Shown: piece by piece, positions 1 to 6,206 of the stretch | Layout: each line of letters opens with the position of its first letter | How positions within the stretch are numbered: position 1 is the first letter of the stretch | Source: Candidatus Poribacteria bacterium | Lineage (GTDB): Bacteria > Poribacteria > WGA-4E > WGA-3G | DNA length: 6,497 nucleotides | Assembly (NCBI GenBank): GCA_028824575.1 | Contig: JAPPDN010000788.1 | Location: forward strand, 1 to 6,497 | Direction of reading: 5' to 3' | Program-made: the position numbers and the translations under genes | Notes under the pieces: model-generated | Seen by the model: the letters and a program-made list of their open reading frames with translations, nothing else | What the model was told of the DNA's origin: nothing | Database searches by the model: none

Positions 1-176
1 GTCCCACGTACGTAGTGTTGAGGGTTGGGTCTTGAGCAACGAGTGCTTGTTGAACCCCGTCAGGTCCGGAAGGAAGCAGCGGTAGATGAGTTGTTCGTGT
101 GACGCAAGGGTGCCTGACCTGAGCTAACGGCGCGGGCAACGCCTGGAGAAGCATGTCAACTCTGGGTGCATAGCCA
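1..176 (+). ncRNA. ffs: Signal recognition particle RNA, probably long (Alu-containing) type, 5' end missing
   Basis: RNA scaffold of the signal recognition particle. It binds Ffh and directs ribosomes making membrane or secreted proteins to FtsY and the translocon. The diagnostic helix-8 apical region, CAGGTCCGGAAGGAAGCAGC with its GGAA tetraloop, lies at 61-80 and is essentially invariant in bacteria. Flanking arms pair: 34-40 (GAGCAAC) with 90-96 (GTTGTTC), and 21-30 with 111-120 apart from one bulge and wobbles. The sequence continues in a recognisable tail (CCTGAGCTAAC, then AACGCC, up to GTGCATAGCC at 167-175), of the kind seen in large bacterial SRP RNAs. In that type the 3' end pairs with a 5' Alu-domain end, which here would lie before position 1. 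A compact 4.5S-type RNA of about 21-120 is the alternative, but the tail and the T-run just after it favour the long form. SRP RNA beside dnaX is a common arrangement. The SRP call is very secure, the long-form call moderate. Confidence 0.93.
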
Positions 177-185
177 TTTTTTTTT
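163..185 (+). terminator. Putative 3' end / intrinsic terminator of the SRP RNA
   Basis: Nine consecutive T residues (177-185) directly follow GTGCATAGCCA. Within the window the only local hairpin is weak (TGG at 163-165 with CCA at 174-176). If the RNA is the long type, the terminal GCATAGCC would instead pair with the missing 5' end, so the T-run would follow a strong closing helix. The T-run is seen directly; its function as a terminator is inferred. Confidence 0.45.
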
Positions 186-219
186 GGGCATATTATCTGG
201 ACAGACCACATCTCATTCC

Positions 220-246
220 CAAATTGTGCCACTAAGGCACAATTTG
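220..246. promoter_or_regulatory. Perfect 11-bp inverted repeat in the dnaX leader
   Basis: CAAATTGTGCC (220-230) and GGCACAATTTG (236-246) are exact reverse complements around the 5-nt loop ACTAA. The element sits 43 nt before the dnaX start codon and 35 nt after the SRP RNA T-run. The downstream side is T-rich (TTTGTCTTTGCTTTG) but not a clean U-run. It could therefore be a weak second terminator insulating dnaX from SRP RNA transcription, an operator, or a 5'-UTR hairpin. The rest of the 186-289 leader shows no convincing -35/-10 pair. Confidence 0.55.
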
Positions 247-276
247 TCTTTGCTTTGCATTCTCAAGCCGTACAGG

Positions 277-282
277 AAAGGA
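277..282 (+). promoter_or_regulatory. Shine-Dalgarno site of dnaX
   Basis: AAAGGA lies 7 nt before the ATG at 290, with an overlapping AGGA at 274-277. This is a normal-strength site at good spacing, and it fixes the dnaX start at 290. Confidence 0.75.
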
Positions 283-289
283 TTGCGCA

Positions 290-2080
290 ATGTCTTACGA
301 GGTTCTCGCCCAAAGATGGCGTCCGCAAAACTTCAGTGACGTTGTCGGACAGGAACACGTTACCACAACGTTGAAAAATCAGATTCTGTCTGAACGCGTC
401 GGGCATGCCTATCTCTTCTGGGGACCTCGCGGTACCGGTAAAACCACCGTCGCGCGTATCTTTGCCAAAGCCGTTAATTGCCCTAACCGGGTTCGAGAAA
501 CCGAATTTGACACTATCCAAACTGCTGAACCTTGCAACCAATGCGTATTCTGTAACGACATCTCACAGGACCGGTCGCTTGATGTATTCGAGATGGATGC
601 CGCCTCCAATCGCGGTATTGATACAATTCGAGACCTTCGAGAAAACGTTAAACTCTCTCCTGCTACCTGCACCTACAAAATCTATATCATAGATGAAGCG
701 CACATGCTCTCAACAGAGGCCTTCAACGCCCTGCTTAAAACGCTTGAAGAACCACCCCCACACGTCATATTCATCATGGCAACGACCGAGCATGCCAAAA
801 TACCGAAGACAATTAGCTCCCGTTGTCAAGATTTCGATTTCCGACATCTTGAAGATGAAAAGATAATCGCACGCTTACAATTAATTGCCAAAGCAGAAGA
901 AATTTCAGCGGACTCGGAGGTACTCACGCTCATCACCCGTCAATCTGAAGGCTGTCTAAGGGATGCCGAAAATCTGTTAGAACGTCTCGTTTCATCCGCT
1001 GGCAAGGATTTGACAACGGATGCCGTTGAACAAATCATCGGACTCGGTTCGAGTGCACTGCTCCGAAAACTTACAACGGCAATTACGGAAAGAGATATTT
1101 CAAAGAGCCTAAAAACGTTAAACGACTTAACAAAACAAGGGACAGACCTGTCGCAATGCTTGGATCAACTCATCGGCTATTTTCGAGACCTACGCCTTTT
1201 AGCAATTGACGACAACTTGAGTGATCTAATTCAAAGTCCTCAATCAGATTTGTCAGAACTCAAGCAGAAGGCGGAGCAGATGTCGGTCAGCCGACTCTCG
1301 CGGATCATCAAGATTTTGATGCACACCGACCGCGATATAAAACAGTACGGTTACCCACAACTCCAATTAGAGGCTGCGTTCATTCAACTTAACTCACTTG
1401 AAGAGGGCATCCCGCTTCAAGAAATTGTTGATAAATTGTCCGCCTTAGAACAGAAATTTGATGCCGCCGGGATTTCCGCACCACCGCAACAACAATTTCC
1501 GTCTTCAGAAGTAGATCCGTCGGATAGAGAAGCTGCAGCATCGCAGCCACTTTTCCAAACGAGTCGAAAACCCGCCAGTTCATCCGCCTCCGATTTCGGA
1601 AAAGATAAGGTGAACACACAATCTAAAGAGCAACCCGTAACTTCCGATTCATCAGGTCTGAATGTCCCAAACCCTTCGTCAACGCCACAAGGAGCCCGGG
1701 ACCTTGCAGACCTGCCACTGTTTTGGGAAGGATTAAAACCAAAATTGCCTATGAAACTCAGGTACGGTTTGTTAGAAGACTCTGTTCCCACTGTGAACGG
1801 CACAAATGCGGTTAAAATCGCTTGCTCACCCACACATCTCTCAATGGTTACGGAAGAAGACAAGACAATCATAACTAATATTCTAACGCAGGAAATCGGC
1901 ATGTCCGTGACGATTGAGTTAGTTACGTTGGATACTGTCCCAGAATCAACTTCTGCTCAAGATGCGACCGAGAAAGTAGAACGAAAGACACCACTCATGC
2001 GAAGAGTTGAGGCGCAAGACGATCCGCAGCTCAAAACAGCGCTTGAACTTTTTGATGCCACAGTTTTGGAAACCCAATAA
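290..2080 (+). CDS. dnaX: DNA polymerase III clamp-loader subunit tau (DnaX)
   Basis: ATP-driven loader of the beta sliding clamp and organiser of the replicative polymerase holoenzyme, cytoplasmic. The 596-aa product opens with the DnaX signature (YEVLAQRWRPQNFSDVVGQEH). The AAA+ module (about 1-230) has Walker A GPRGTGKT at 45-52, a four-cysteine zinc site (C64, C82, C85, C88), Walker B IIDEAH at 133-138, sensor-1 ATTE at 164-167, the SRC arginine finger (R178) and a sensor-2 arginine in GCLRDAENLL (R224). A helical collar domain follows to about residue 365. Next is a low-complexity Pro/Ser/Gln/Asp linker (about 395-470), then a small C-terminal domain from FWEGLKPKLP (478 on) resembling the tau C-terminal region. 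All nucleotide-binding residues are present and the length is typical of full-length tau. No canonical A-AAA-AAG slippery heptamer was found, so a gamma-like short product by frameshifting is not supported. It follows the SRP RNA gene and precedes ybaB and recR, the conserved cluster. Confidence 0.97.
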   Translation: MSYEVLAQRWRPQNFSDVVGQEHVTTTLKNQILSERVGHAYLFWGPRGTGKTTVARIFAKAVNCPNRVRETEFDTIQTAEPCNQCVFCNDISQDRSLDVFEMDAASNRGIDTIRDLRENVKLSPATCTYKIYIIDEAHMLSTEAFNALLKTLEEPPPHVIFIMATTEHAKIPKTISSRCQDFDFRHLEDEKIIARLQLIAKAEEISADSEVLTLITRQSEGCLRDAENLLERLVSSAGKDLTTDAVEQIIGLGSSALLRKLTTAITERDISKSLKTLNDLTKQGTDLSQCLDQLIGYFRDLRLLAIDDNLSDLIQSPQSDLSELKQKAEQMSVSRLSRIIKILMHTDRDIKQYGYPQLQLEAAFIQLNSLEEGIPLQEIVDKLSALEQKFDAAGISAPPQQQFPSSEVDPSDREAAASQPLFQTSRKPASSSASDFGKDKVNTQSKEQPVTSDSSGLNVPNPSSTPQGARDLADLPLFWEGLKPKLPMKLRYGLLEDSVPTVNGTNAVKIACSPTHLSMVTEEDKTIITNILTQEIGMSVTIELVTLDTVPESTSAQDATEKVERKTPLMRRVEAQDDPQLKTALELFDATVLETQ

Positions 2081-2087
2081 TCGCTGC

Positions 2088-2102
2088 TTCCCAAATTGGG
2101 AA
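2088..2102. promoter_or_regulatory. 15-bp operator-like palindrome after dnaX
   Basis: TTCCCAA-A-TTGGGAA is a perfect 7-bp inverted repeat about a single central base, starting 8 nt after the dnaX stop codon. Flanking CGCT (2082-2085) and AGCG (2103-2106) add four more pairs if GC at 2086-2087 is bulged, so an RNA hairpin over 2082-2106 is possible. No T-run follows, which argues against an intrinsic terminator. The 11-mer TTCCCAAATTG also occurs at 216-226, upstream of dnaX. Binding-site function is inferred. Confidence 0.4.
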
Positions 2103-2134
2103 AGCGTATCTTACAAGTAAGGAAACTTTTATGA

Positions 2135-2200
2135 CACCAAGCATGTTGTAACAAACGGGAACGAAACACGGATGTACACGAGATCCAAAGCTGCTTGGTG
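2135..2200. repeat. 9-bp inverted repeat bracketing the dnaX-ybaB gap
   Basis: CACCAAGCA (2135-2143) and TGCTTGGTG (2192-2200) are exact reverse complements separated by 48 nt. The right arm ends 2 nt before the ybaB Shine-Dalgarno site. The left part AAGCATGTTGTAACAA (2139-2154) resembles AAGCATGCTGT...TAACAA at 6210-6230 in the mnmG-rsmG gap if five bases are missing. It may therefore be a diverged member of the palindromic repeat family in the later gaps. A 5'-UTR stem controlling ybaB translation is an alternative. Confidence 0.45.
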
Positions 2201-2202
2201 AT

Positions 2203-2206
2203 AGGA
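2203..2206 (+). promoter_or_regulatory. Shine-Dalgarno site of ybaB
   Basis: AGGA ends 8 nt before the ATG at 2215. The spacing is normal, and it favours this ATG over the second in-frame ATG at 2221, for which the gap would be 14 nt. Confidence 0.6.
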
Positions 2207-2214
2207 CAAAAACT

Positions 2215-2523
2215 ATGAAGATGAACGACCTGATGAAACAGGCACAACAAATGCAAAAACGGATGCTTGAAATCCGAGAAGAACTCGCAAATCGAACTGT
2301 CGAAGCAACTGTCGGAGGTGGAATGGTAACCGCTGTCGTCAATGGACAACAGGAAGTCATCTCACTTCGGATTACACCGGAAGTTGTTGACCCAGAAGAT
2401 ACCGAAATGCTTGAGGACCTCGTTGTTGCAGCTGTCAATGAGGCACTGCAACAATCGCAAGAATTGATGTCCGCGGAAATGAGCAAATTGACTGGCGGTC
2501 TTAAAATTCCCGGACTCCCATAA
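2215..2523 (+). CDS. ybaB: YbaB/EbfC family nucleoid-associated DNA-binding protein
   Basis: Small dimeric nucleoid-associated protein. Family members bind DNA with tweezer-like alpha-helical arms and are proposed to influence nucleoid structure, expression and RecR/RecA-linked repair. The 102-aa product has the full family layout. An N-terminal amphipathic helix comes first (MNDLMKQAQQMQKRMLEIREELANRTVEA). A strand-rich core with the GGGMVTAVVNGQQEVISLRI pattern follows (about 34-53), then VDPEDTEMLEDLVVAAVNEAL, then a short tail (KLTGGLKIPGLP) close to the usual TGGxxxPGxx ending. The length is standard. Its place between dnaX and recR is the classical order and strengthens the call. It is probably cotranscribed with recR, although a 97-nt gap with a repeat element separates them. 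Confidence 0.95.
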   Translation: MKMNDLMKQAQQMQKRMLEIREELANRTVEATVGGGMVTAVVNGQQEVISLRITPEVVDPEDTEMLEDLVVAAVNEALQQSQELMSAEMSKLTGGLKIPGLP

Positions 2524-2528
2524 GAACG

Positions 2529-2599
2529 GTTGTCGGCTGTCAGCAAAGAGGTTTTCGCGTAACCAAACCCCTCTTTTACTGATGGCTGATGACTGATGG
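2529..2599. repeat. Imperfect palindromic repeat with heptamer tail, before recR
   Basis: The left arm 2529-2551 pairs with the right arm 2570-2593: seven Watson-Crick pairs (AAAGAGG with CCTCTTT), one 1x2 internal loop, then fifteen further pairs including G-U wobbles. The loop is 18 nt. The right arm is built of three tandem heptamers of the form CTGATGR (2579-2599), and the left arm carries their complement (about 2530-2543). It begins 5 nt after the ybaB stop codon and fills most of the gap to recR. The CCTCTTTTACTGA junction matches junctions before mnmG (CTCTTTAACTGA) and rsmG (CTCTTAACTGA). In RNA it would make a long hairpin upstream of the recR start. No transposase or flanking duplication is obvious. 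Confidence 0.75.
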
Positions 2600-2620
2600 C
2601 TTTTGCCGCACAAAGAATCC

Positions 2621-3235
2621 ATGCAAGAATACCCGAAACCGCTGGCGAAACTTATCACTGAACTCCAAAAGTTACCGACGATTGGTCAGAAGACAGCGCA
2701 ACGTTTAGCGTTTTTCATGCTAAAGTTACCTGACACTGAAACCGCCCAAATCGCAGAAGCCATCGCACAGGTAAAACAACAACTCTGCTACTGCGATGTC
2801 TGTGGCACGATTACCGATACAAATCCGTGTTATATTTGTACAAGCCCACGCCGCGACACTCGGATGATTTGTGTTGTTGAAGAATCGGATGATCTTTGGG
2901 CTATTGAAAGAACCAACGGTTATAAGGGGTTATATCATGTACTTGGGGGCGTACTCTCACCGTTAGACGGGACCGGACCGGACGAACTCGGAATTAACAC
3001 GCTCTTCCAAAGAATCAAGGAACCCTCTGCAAACAGTGAACCCGTGCAAGAGGTAATTCTTGCCACGAATTGGACAACAGAAGGACAGGCGACTGCCCTT
3101 TATCTTACACAACATCTCGAAAGGTTTGAAGTCACTGTTACTCGTATTGCTTACGGTATTCCTGTAGGTGGAGATTTGGAGTACATTGACGAGGTAACCC
3201 TTGCGAAAGCACTCGAAGGCAGGCGAAAGGCTTAG
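2621..3235 (+). CDS. recR: Recombination mediator RecR
   Basis: Ring-forming partner of RecF/RecO that helps load RecA onto SSB-coated single-stranded DNA at gaps in recombinational repair. The 204-aa product shows the canonical order. A helix-hairpin-helix comes first (LPTIGQKTAQRLA, about 18-30). A C4 zinc finger follows (C58, C61, C70, C73). The Toprim domain opens at MICVVEESDD (82-91, acidic E87/E88) and continues through YHVLGGVLSPLDGTGPDEL and ATNWTTEGQATALYL. The C-terminal PVGGDLEYIDEVTLAKALEGRR closes it. The ATG at 2621 gives MQEYPKPLAKLI, which matches the usual RecR N-terminus. An in-frame TTG at 2603 would add six residues, but it sits just after the repeat element and has no better ribosome site. 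Neither start has a clear Shine-Dalgarno sequence. The stop codon abuts the next gene's ATG, so the two are likely translationally coupled. Confidence 0.96.
   Translation: MQEYPKPLAKLITELQKLPTIGQKTAQRLAFFMLKLPDTETAQIAEAIAQVKQQLCYCDVCGTITDTNPCYICTSPRRDTRMICVVEESDDLWAIERTNGYKGLYHVLGGVLSPLDGTGPDELGINTLFQRIKEPSANSEPVQEVILATNWTTEGQATALYLTQHLERFEVTVTRIAYGIPVGGDLEYIDEVTLAKALEGRRKA
3226..3230 (+). promoter_or_regulatory. Shine-Dalgarno site inside the recR 3' end
   Basis: AAAGG lies 5 nt before the ATG at 3236 and inside the last recR codons, as expected for a translationally coupled downstream gene. It supports starting the M28 protein at 3236. Confidence 0.6.
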
Positions 3236-4201
3236 ATGAGAACGCAGTGTTTCCTACTACTTTTAGTCTATCTGTATTGTGGCGTGCTGAATATCGCGCG
3301 CGCGGAACCGGATTCAAATAGCCAAAAAATAGAATTAAAAGACACCACCGATTTTAAGGCAAGCACAGCTCGCCAAGCGAATGCAACCTTTGATGCCCAG
3401 CGTGCGTTTGCAGCATTGGAAAAACAGTGCGAATTCGGCCCGCGACCACCAGGCTCAGTGGCGCATCGCGAAACACAGAATTATCTCTTTGCTGAACTTC
3501 AGAAATATGCGAGCAGCGTAGCACTTCAACCGCACACGTACAAGGCAAAAACTGAAACGCTGCAGCTGAATAATATCTTGGCAGAGTTCGGACCCTCCAC
3601 CGGTGAAACACTGCTACTCGCAGCACATTGGGATACGCGACCCTTCGCCGATCACGATCCAAAACCGGAAAATCGGGATATACCGATTCTCGGTGCCAAT
3701 GATGGCGCCTCAGGCGTCGCGATCCTCCTTGAAATTGCCAGAGTCTTAAAAGCGCATCCGCCACCGCGACGGATTGTTATTGTTCTTTTTGATGGTGAGG
3801 ATTACGGTAGGTCTACCGACGACATGTTTATCGGCTCTCGGTTTTTTGCCAAAAACCTCGGAAAATGGAAACCTGATTACGGGATTTTGTTAGATATGGT
3901 GGGCGACAAAGATTTGACGCTCCCAATAGAACGCTACTCTTGGACTGCAAATCGCGAGTTCACTGAGGCTATATGGAATCGAGCATCAACTCTCGGTTTG
4001 GGACCTTTTCAACAACGCTTAGGGCGCGCGATTATGGATGATCACGTTCCCTTAATCGAAGTCGGTATTCCAATGGTTGATATCATCGACTTTGATTACC
4101 CTTATTGGCATACAATTGAAGATACAGTTGATAAATGTAGCCCTAAAAGTTTAGAAGTCGTCGCAACACTCGTTATTAGCATTATTTATGACGGACTGTA
4201 G
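3236..4201 (+). CDS. Exported M28-family zinc hydrolase, glutaminyl-peptide cyclotransferase-like
   Basis: Predicted secreted or periplasmic zinc enzyme of the M28 fold, 321 aa. Residues 1-23 look like a Sec signal peptide: R2, hydrophobic stretch about 5-20, and likely cleavage after ARA at 21-23. C15 lacks a lipobox. The mature domain starts near CEFGPRPPGS, typical of M28 and glutaminyl cyclases. Candidate active-site residues are H131 in AAHWDTRP, D156 in GANDGASG, E188/D189 in LFDGED, D220 in LLDMVGD, D269/H270 in MDDHVP and W291-H292 in YWHTIEDT. The GSRFFA, DDHVPLIEVGIPMVDII and WHT blocks resemble animal glutaminyl cyclase. There D, E and H bind one zinc, and the enzyme cyclises N-terminal Gln to pyroglutamate. 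D189 replaces the Glu usual at the zinc position in animal enzymes. An aminopeptidase role cannot be excluded. The start directly abuts the recR stop codon, so expression is probably coupled, though no functional link to RecR is evident. Confidence 0.88.
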   Translation: MRTQCFLLLLVYLYCGVLNIARAEPDSNSQKIELKDTTDFKASTARQANATFDAQRAFAALEKQCEFGPRPPGSVAHRETQNYLFAELQKYASSVALQPHTYKAKTETLQLNNILAEFGPSTGETLLLAAHWDTRPFADHDPKPENRDIPILGANDGASGVAILLEIARVLKAHPPPRRIVIVLFDGEDYGRSTDDMFIGSRFFAKNLGKWKPDYGILLDMVGDKDLTLPIERYSWTANREFTEAIWNRASTLGLGPFQQRLGRAIMDDHVPLIEVGIPMVDIIDFDYPYWHTIEDTVDKCSPKSLEVVATLVISIIYDGL

Positions 4202-4207
4202 AAGAAT

Positions 4208-4310
4208 TATCAGTCGCCAGTAGGTATCAGTTACCGGTTAATATCGTGTGACGGTTACAAAGTGTGTTACTGCCGCAGCACATCTCTTTAACTGAAAACT
4301 GAAAACTAAA
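4208..4310. repeat. Imperfect palindromic repeat with heptamer tail, before mnmG
   Basis: TCAGTTA (4227-4233) pairs with TAACTGA (4289-4295). Shorter inner helices follow (GTG 4246-4248 with CAC 4279-4281, CGG 4252-4254 with CCG 4273-4275), and the loop is near 4255-4272. The right side continues as tandem heptamers AACTGAA, AACTGAA, AACTAAA (4290-4310). The left side has degenerate complements (CAGT at 4211 and 4219, TATCAG at 4225-4230). The core TGTTACTGCCGCAGCAC (4265-4281) recurs on the opposite strand at 6213-6229 with 15 of 17 bases identical. The element fills nearly the whole 113-nt gap, ending 4 nt before the mnmG start codon. Confidence 0.7.
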
Positions 4311-4314
4311 AAAA

Positions 4315-6195
4315 ATGAATACCTATCACAAACATTATGACGTTATCGTTGTCGGTGCAGGACACGCGGGTTGCGAAGCCGCACTCGCTGCCGCGCGAAT
4401 GGGCTGCGAAACGCTTATCGTCACAATCAACCTGGATACGATTGCCAAAATGTCTTGCAACCCCGCTATCGGTGGTCTCGCCAAGGGACATCTCGTTAAA
4501 GAGATAGACGCGCTCGGCGGTGAGATGGCAAAAAACATTGACAAGACAGGGATTCAATTTCGACGTTTGAATACCAAAAAGGGACCCGCGGTTCGCTCAA
4601 GTCGCGCACAAGCCGATAAAAAGGCGTATCAAGATGAAATGAAACGCGTCTTGGAAGCGCAACAAAGGCTTGACATCAAGCAGGTATTGGTTGAAGAACT
4701 CCTCGTGGAAAATGGGCAGTGCATCGGGATTCTGAGTCAGACACAAACTGCTTACTTCGGAGAAACTGTAATTCTGACGACAGGTACTTTCCTAAAAGGC
4801 ATCATTCACATTGGTGATGTTTCATATAGCGCAGGCAGGGCAGGCGAATCCGCAGCGGAAAAACTCTCAGAAAGTTTTTTGAACCTCGGCTTTGAAATTG
4901 GACGGCTCAAAACAGGCACACCGCCGCGCGTCAATGCCCAGACGGTTGACTTCAGCGTGATGGAGATCCAACCCGGTGACGAAAACCCTCTTCCGTTCTC
5001 ATTCTCAACCGAACGGATCACGCAGTCACAACTCCCATGTTACCTCACTTACACAAATGAAAAAACACACGATGTCATTCGCGAGAATCTTCACCGTTCT
5101 GCAATGTACAGTGGTCGTATCGTAGGGATTGGTCCCCGCTATTGTCCATCAATTGAAGATAAGGTTGTCCGCTTTTCTGAAAAAACCGAGCACCAAGTCT
5201 TCGTAGAACCAGAGGGACGGGACACGGATGAAATTTACCTCAACGGTATTTCCGCGAGCCTCCCCGAAGATGTACAGGTAGAGATGGTGCATAGCATCAA
5301 AGGGTTAGAGAACGCTGAGGTTATGCGCTTCGGATACGCCGTGGAATACGATTTTGCCCCAGCGACACAACTACAACCGACGCTTGAGACTAAGAAGGTG
5401 CAAGGACTCTACTTCGCCGGACAACTCAATGGCACCACGGGGTACGAGGAAGCCGCCGCACAAGGACTGATGGCTGGTATTAATGCTGCACTAAAGGTCA
5501 AAGGCGAAAAACCGCTTGTTCTGGATAGGGCACAGGCGTATATAGCCGTGCTTATTGACGATCTGGTTACGCTCGACATCCGTGAGCCTTACCGTATGTT
5601 CACTTCGCGCGCTGAATATAGATTGGCGTTGCGAGAGGACAACGCCGATTTACGGCTTACCGAAATCGGTAGGCAAATCGGGCTGGTTGATGACAACACA
5701 TATCACTTATTCCAAACCAAAGCAGCGGACATACAAGCAGAATTGAAACGATTACAGGAGACACTTCTTAAGCCAACCACAGCGACTCTGGAGAATTTGG
5801 AAAATATTCTCCAGACGGGCGAACTAAAGCAACCGACATCGTTGGCAGACCTTTTGAAACGTCCAGAACTTCATTATGAACATATAACACAAATCGCACC
5901 GCCCAGTGAGACATTGCCATCTGCCGTGCGAGAACAGGTAGAAATTCAGATCAAATACGATGGGTACATCCAGCGACAGCAGCGACAGATTCACCAATTT
6001 AAGAGATTGGAAAATTTCCGAATCCCGGATACATTCGACTATGCGAACGTTCAGGGGCTAAAGACGGAAGCACGAGAGAAGCTTACAAAGATTCGTCCCG
6101 CCTCTATCGGGCAAGCATCGCGACTGCCCGGCGTTTCGCCAGCCGACATTTCAATCTTGACGGTTATTCTTCATCAACAGAGGGCGCGGAAGTAA
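4315..6195 (+). CDS. mnmG: tRNA uridine-5-carboxymethylaminomethyl modification enzyme MnmG (GidA)
   Basis: FAD-dependent partner of MnmE. The MnmEG complex installs the (carboxymethyl)aminomethyl group at C5 of wobble uridine 34 in certain tRNAs, using methylene-tetrahydrofolate and glycine or ammonium. The 626-aa product is full length. It has the Rossmann dinucleotide motif GAGHAG at 14-19, the family block SCNPAIGGLAKGHLVKEIDALGGEM (47-71, with C48), GPAVRSSRAQADK (90-102), LKTGTPPR (198-205), and GPRYCPSIEDK with a cysteine at 277 matching the conserved catalytic-region cysteine. GTTGYEEAAAQGLMAGINAA and the C-terminal helical MnmE-binding part ending in RPASIGQASRLPGVSPADISIL are intact. 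The start gives MNTYHKHYDVIVVGAGHAG, a normal N-terminus. The bases before the ATG are only A-rich heptamer repeat with no Shine-Dalgarno sequence. rsmG follows after 82 nt, the usual gidA-gidB pairing; mnmE is not in the window. Confidence 0.97.
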   Translation: MNTYHKHYDVIVVGAGHAGCEAALAAARMGCETLIVTINLDTIAKMSCNPAIGGLAKGHLVKEIDALGGEMAKNIDKTGIQFRRLNTKKGPAVRSSRAQADKKAYQDEMKRVLEAQQRLDIKQVLVEELLVENGQCIGILSQTQTAYFGETVILTTGTFLKGIIHIGDVSYSAGRAGESAAEKLSESFLNLGFEIGRLKTGTPPRVNAQTVDFSVMEIQPGDENPLPFSFSTERITQSQLPCYLTYTNEKTHDVIRENLHRSAMYSGRIVGIGPRYCPSIEDKVVRFSEKTEHQVFVEPEGRDTDEIYLNGISASLPEDVQVEMVHSIKGLENAEVMRFGYAVEYDFAPATQLQPTLETKKVQGLYFAGQLNGTTGYEEAAAQGLMAGINAALKVKGEKPLVLDRAQAYIAVLIDDLVTLDIREPYRMFTSRAEYRLALREDNADLRLTEIGRQIGLVDDNTYHLFQTKAADIQAELKRLQETLLKPTTATLENLENILQTGELKQPTSLADLLKRPELHYEHITQIAPPSETLPSAVREQVEIQIKYDGYIQRQQRQIHQFKRLENFRIPDTFDYANVQGLKTEAREKLTKIRPASIGQASRLPGVSPADISILTVILHQQRARK

Positions 6196-6206
6196 CTTAT
6201 AAGTTA
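6193..6206. promoter_or_regulatory. 14-bp perfect palindrome overlapping the mnmG stop codon
   Basis: TAACTTATAAGTTA is self-complementary over all 14 bases and begins with the mnmG TAA. Its right half (AGTTA, 6202-6206) is also the base of the longer hairpin at 6202-6262, so the two foldings would compete in RNA. As DNA it could be a dimeric binding site. No T-run follows, so it is not an obvious terminator. Confidence 0.4.

Noticed and set aside
191..196. TATTAT as a -10 box for a dnaX promoter
   Set aside because: No acceptable -35 hexamer lies 16-18 nt upstream; that region is the SRP RNA tail and T-run.
193..201. TTATCTGGA as a DnaA box
   Set aside because: It differs from the TTATCCACA consensus at several positions and is isolated, with no cluster or AT-rich unwinding region.
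1590..1620. Possible programmed frameshift site in dnaX (A-rich GGAAAAGATAAGG)
   Set aside because: It is not an X-XXY-YYZ heptamer of the A-AAA-AAG type. I found no such heptamer in the gene, so a gamma product is unsupported.
1417..1902. 161-codon open frame on the minus strand inside dnaX
   Set aside because: It lies wholly antisense to the dnaX linker and C-terminal coding region. The product is Ser/Cys-rich with no recognisable domain, typical of a shadow frame.
2031..2546. 171-codon minus-strand open frame across the dnaX end and ybaB
   Set aside because: It is antisense to ybaB. The product is Ser/Thr-rich low complexity with no ribosome site and no family resemblance.
2579..2599. 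Heptamer tandem repeats as a CRISPR-like array
   Set aside because: The units are 7 nt, contiguous and without spacers, so they cannot be CRISPR repeats.
2603..2620. TTG start for recR, giving six extra residues
   Set aside because: The ATG at 2621 gives the typical RecR N-terminus (MQEYPKPLAKLI). The TTG directly follows the repeat element and has no ribosome-binding site.
3248..3283. Lipoprotein signal at C15 of the M28 protein
   Set aside because: The residues before C15 (L-Y) do not fit a lipobox, and the ARA cleavage site at 21-23 is a better Sec signal peptidase I site.
3354..3764. 136-codon minus-strand open frame inside the M28 gene
   Set aside because: It is antisense to well-conserved catalytic coding sequence, and its Arg/His-rich translation resembles no known protein.
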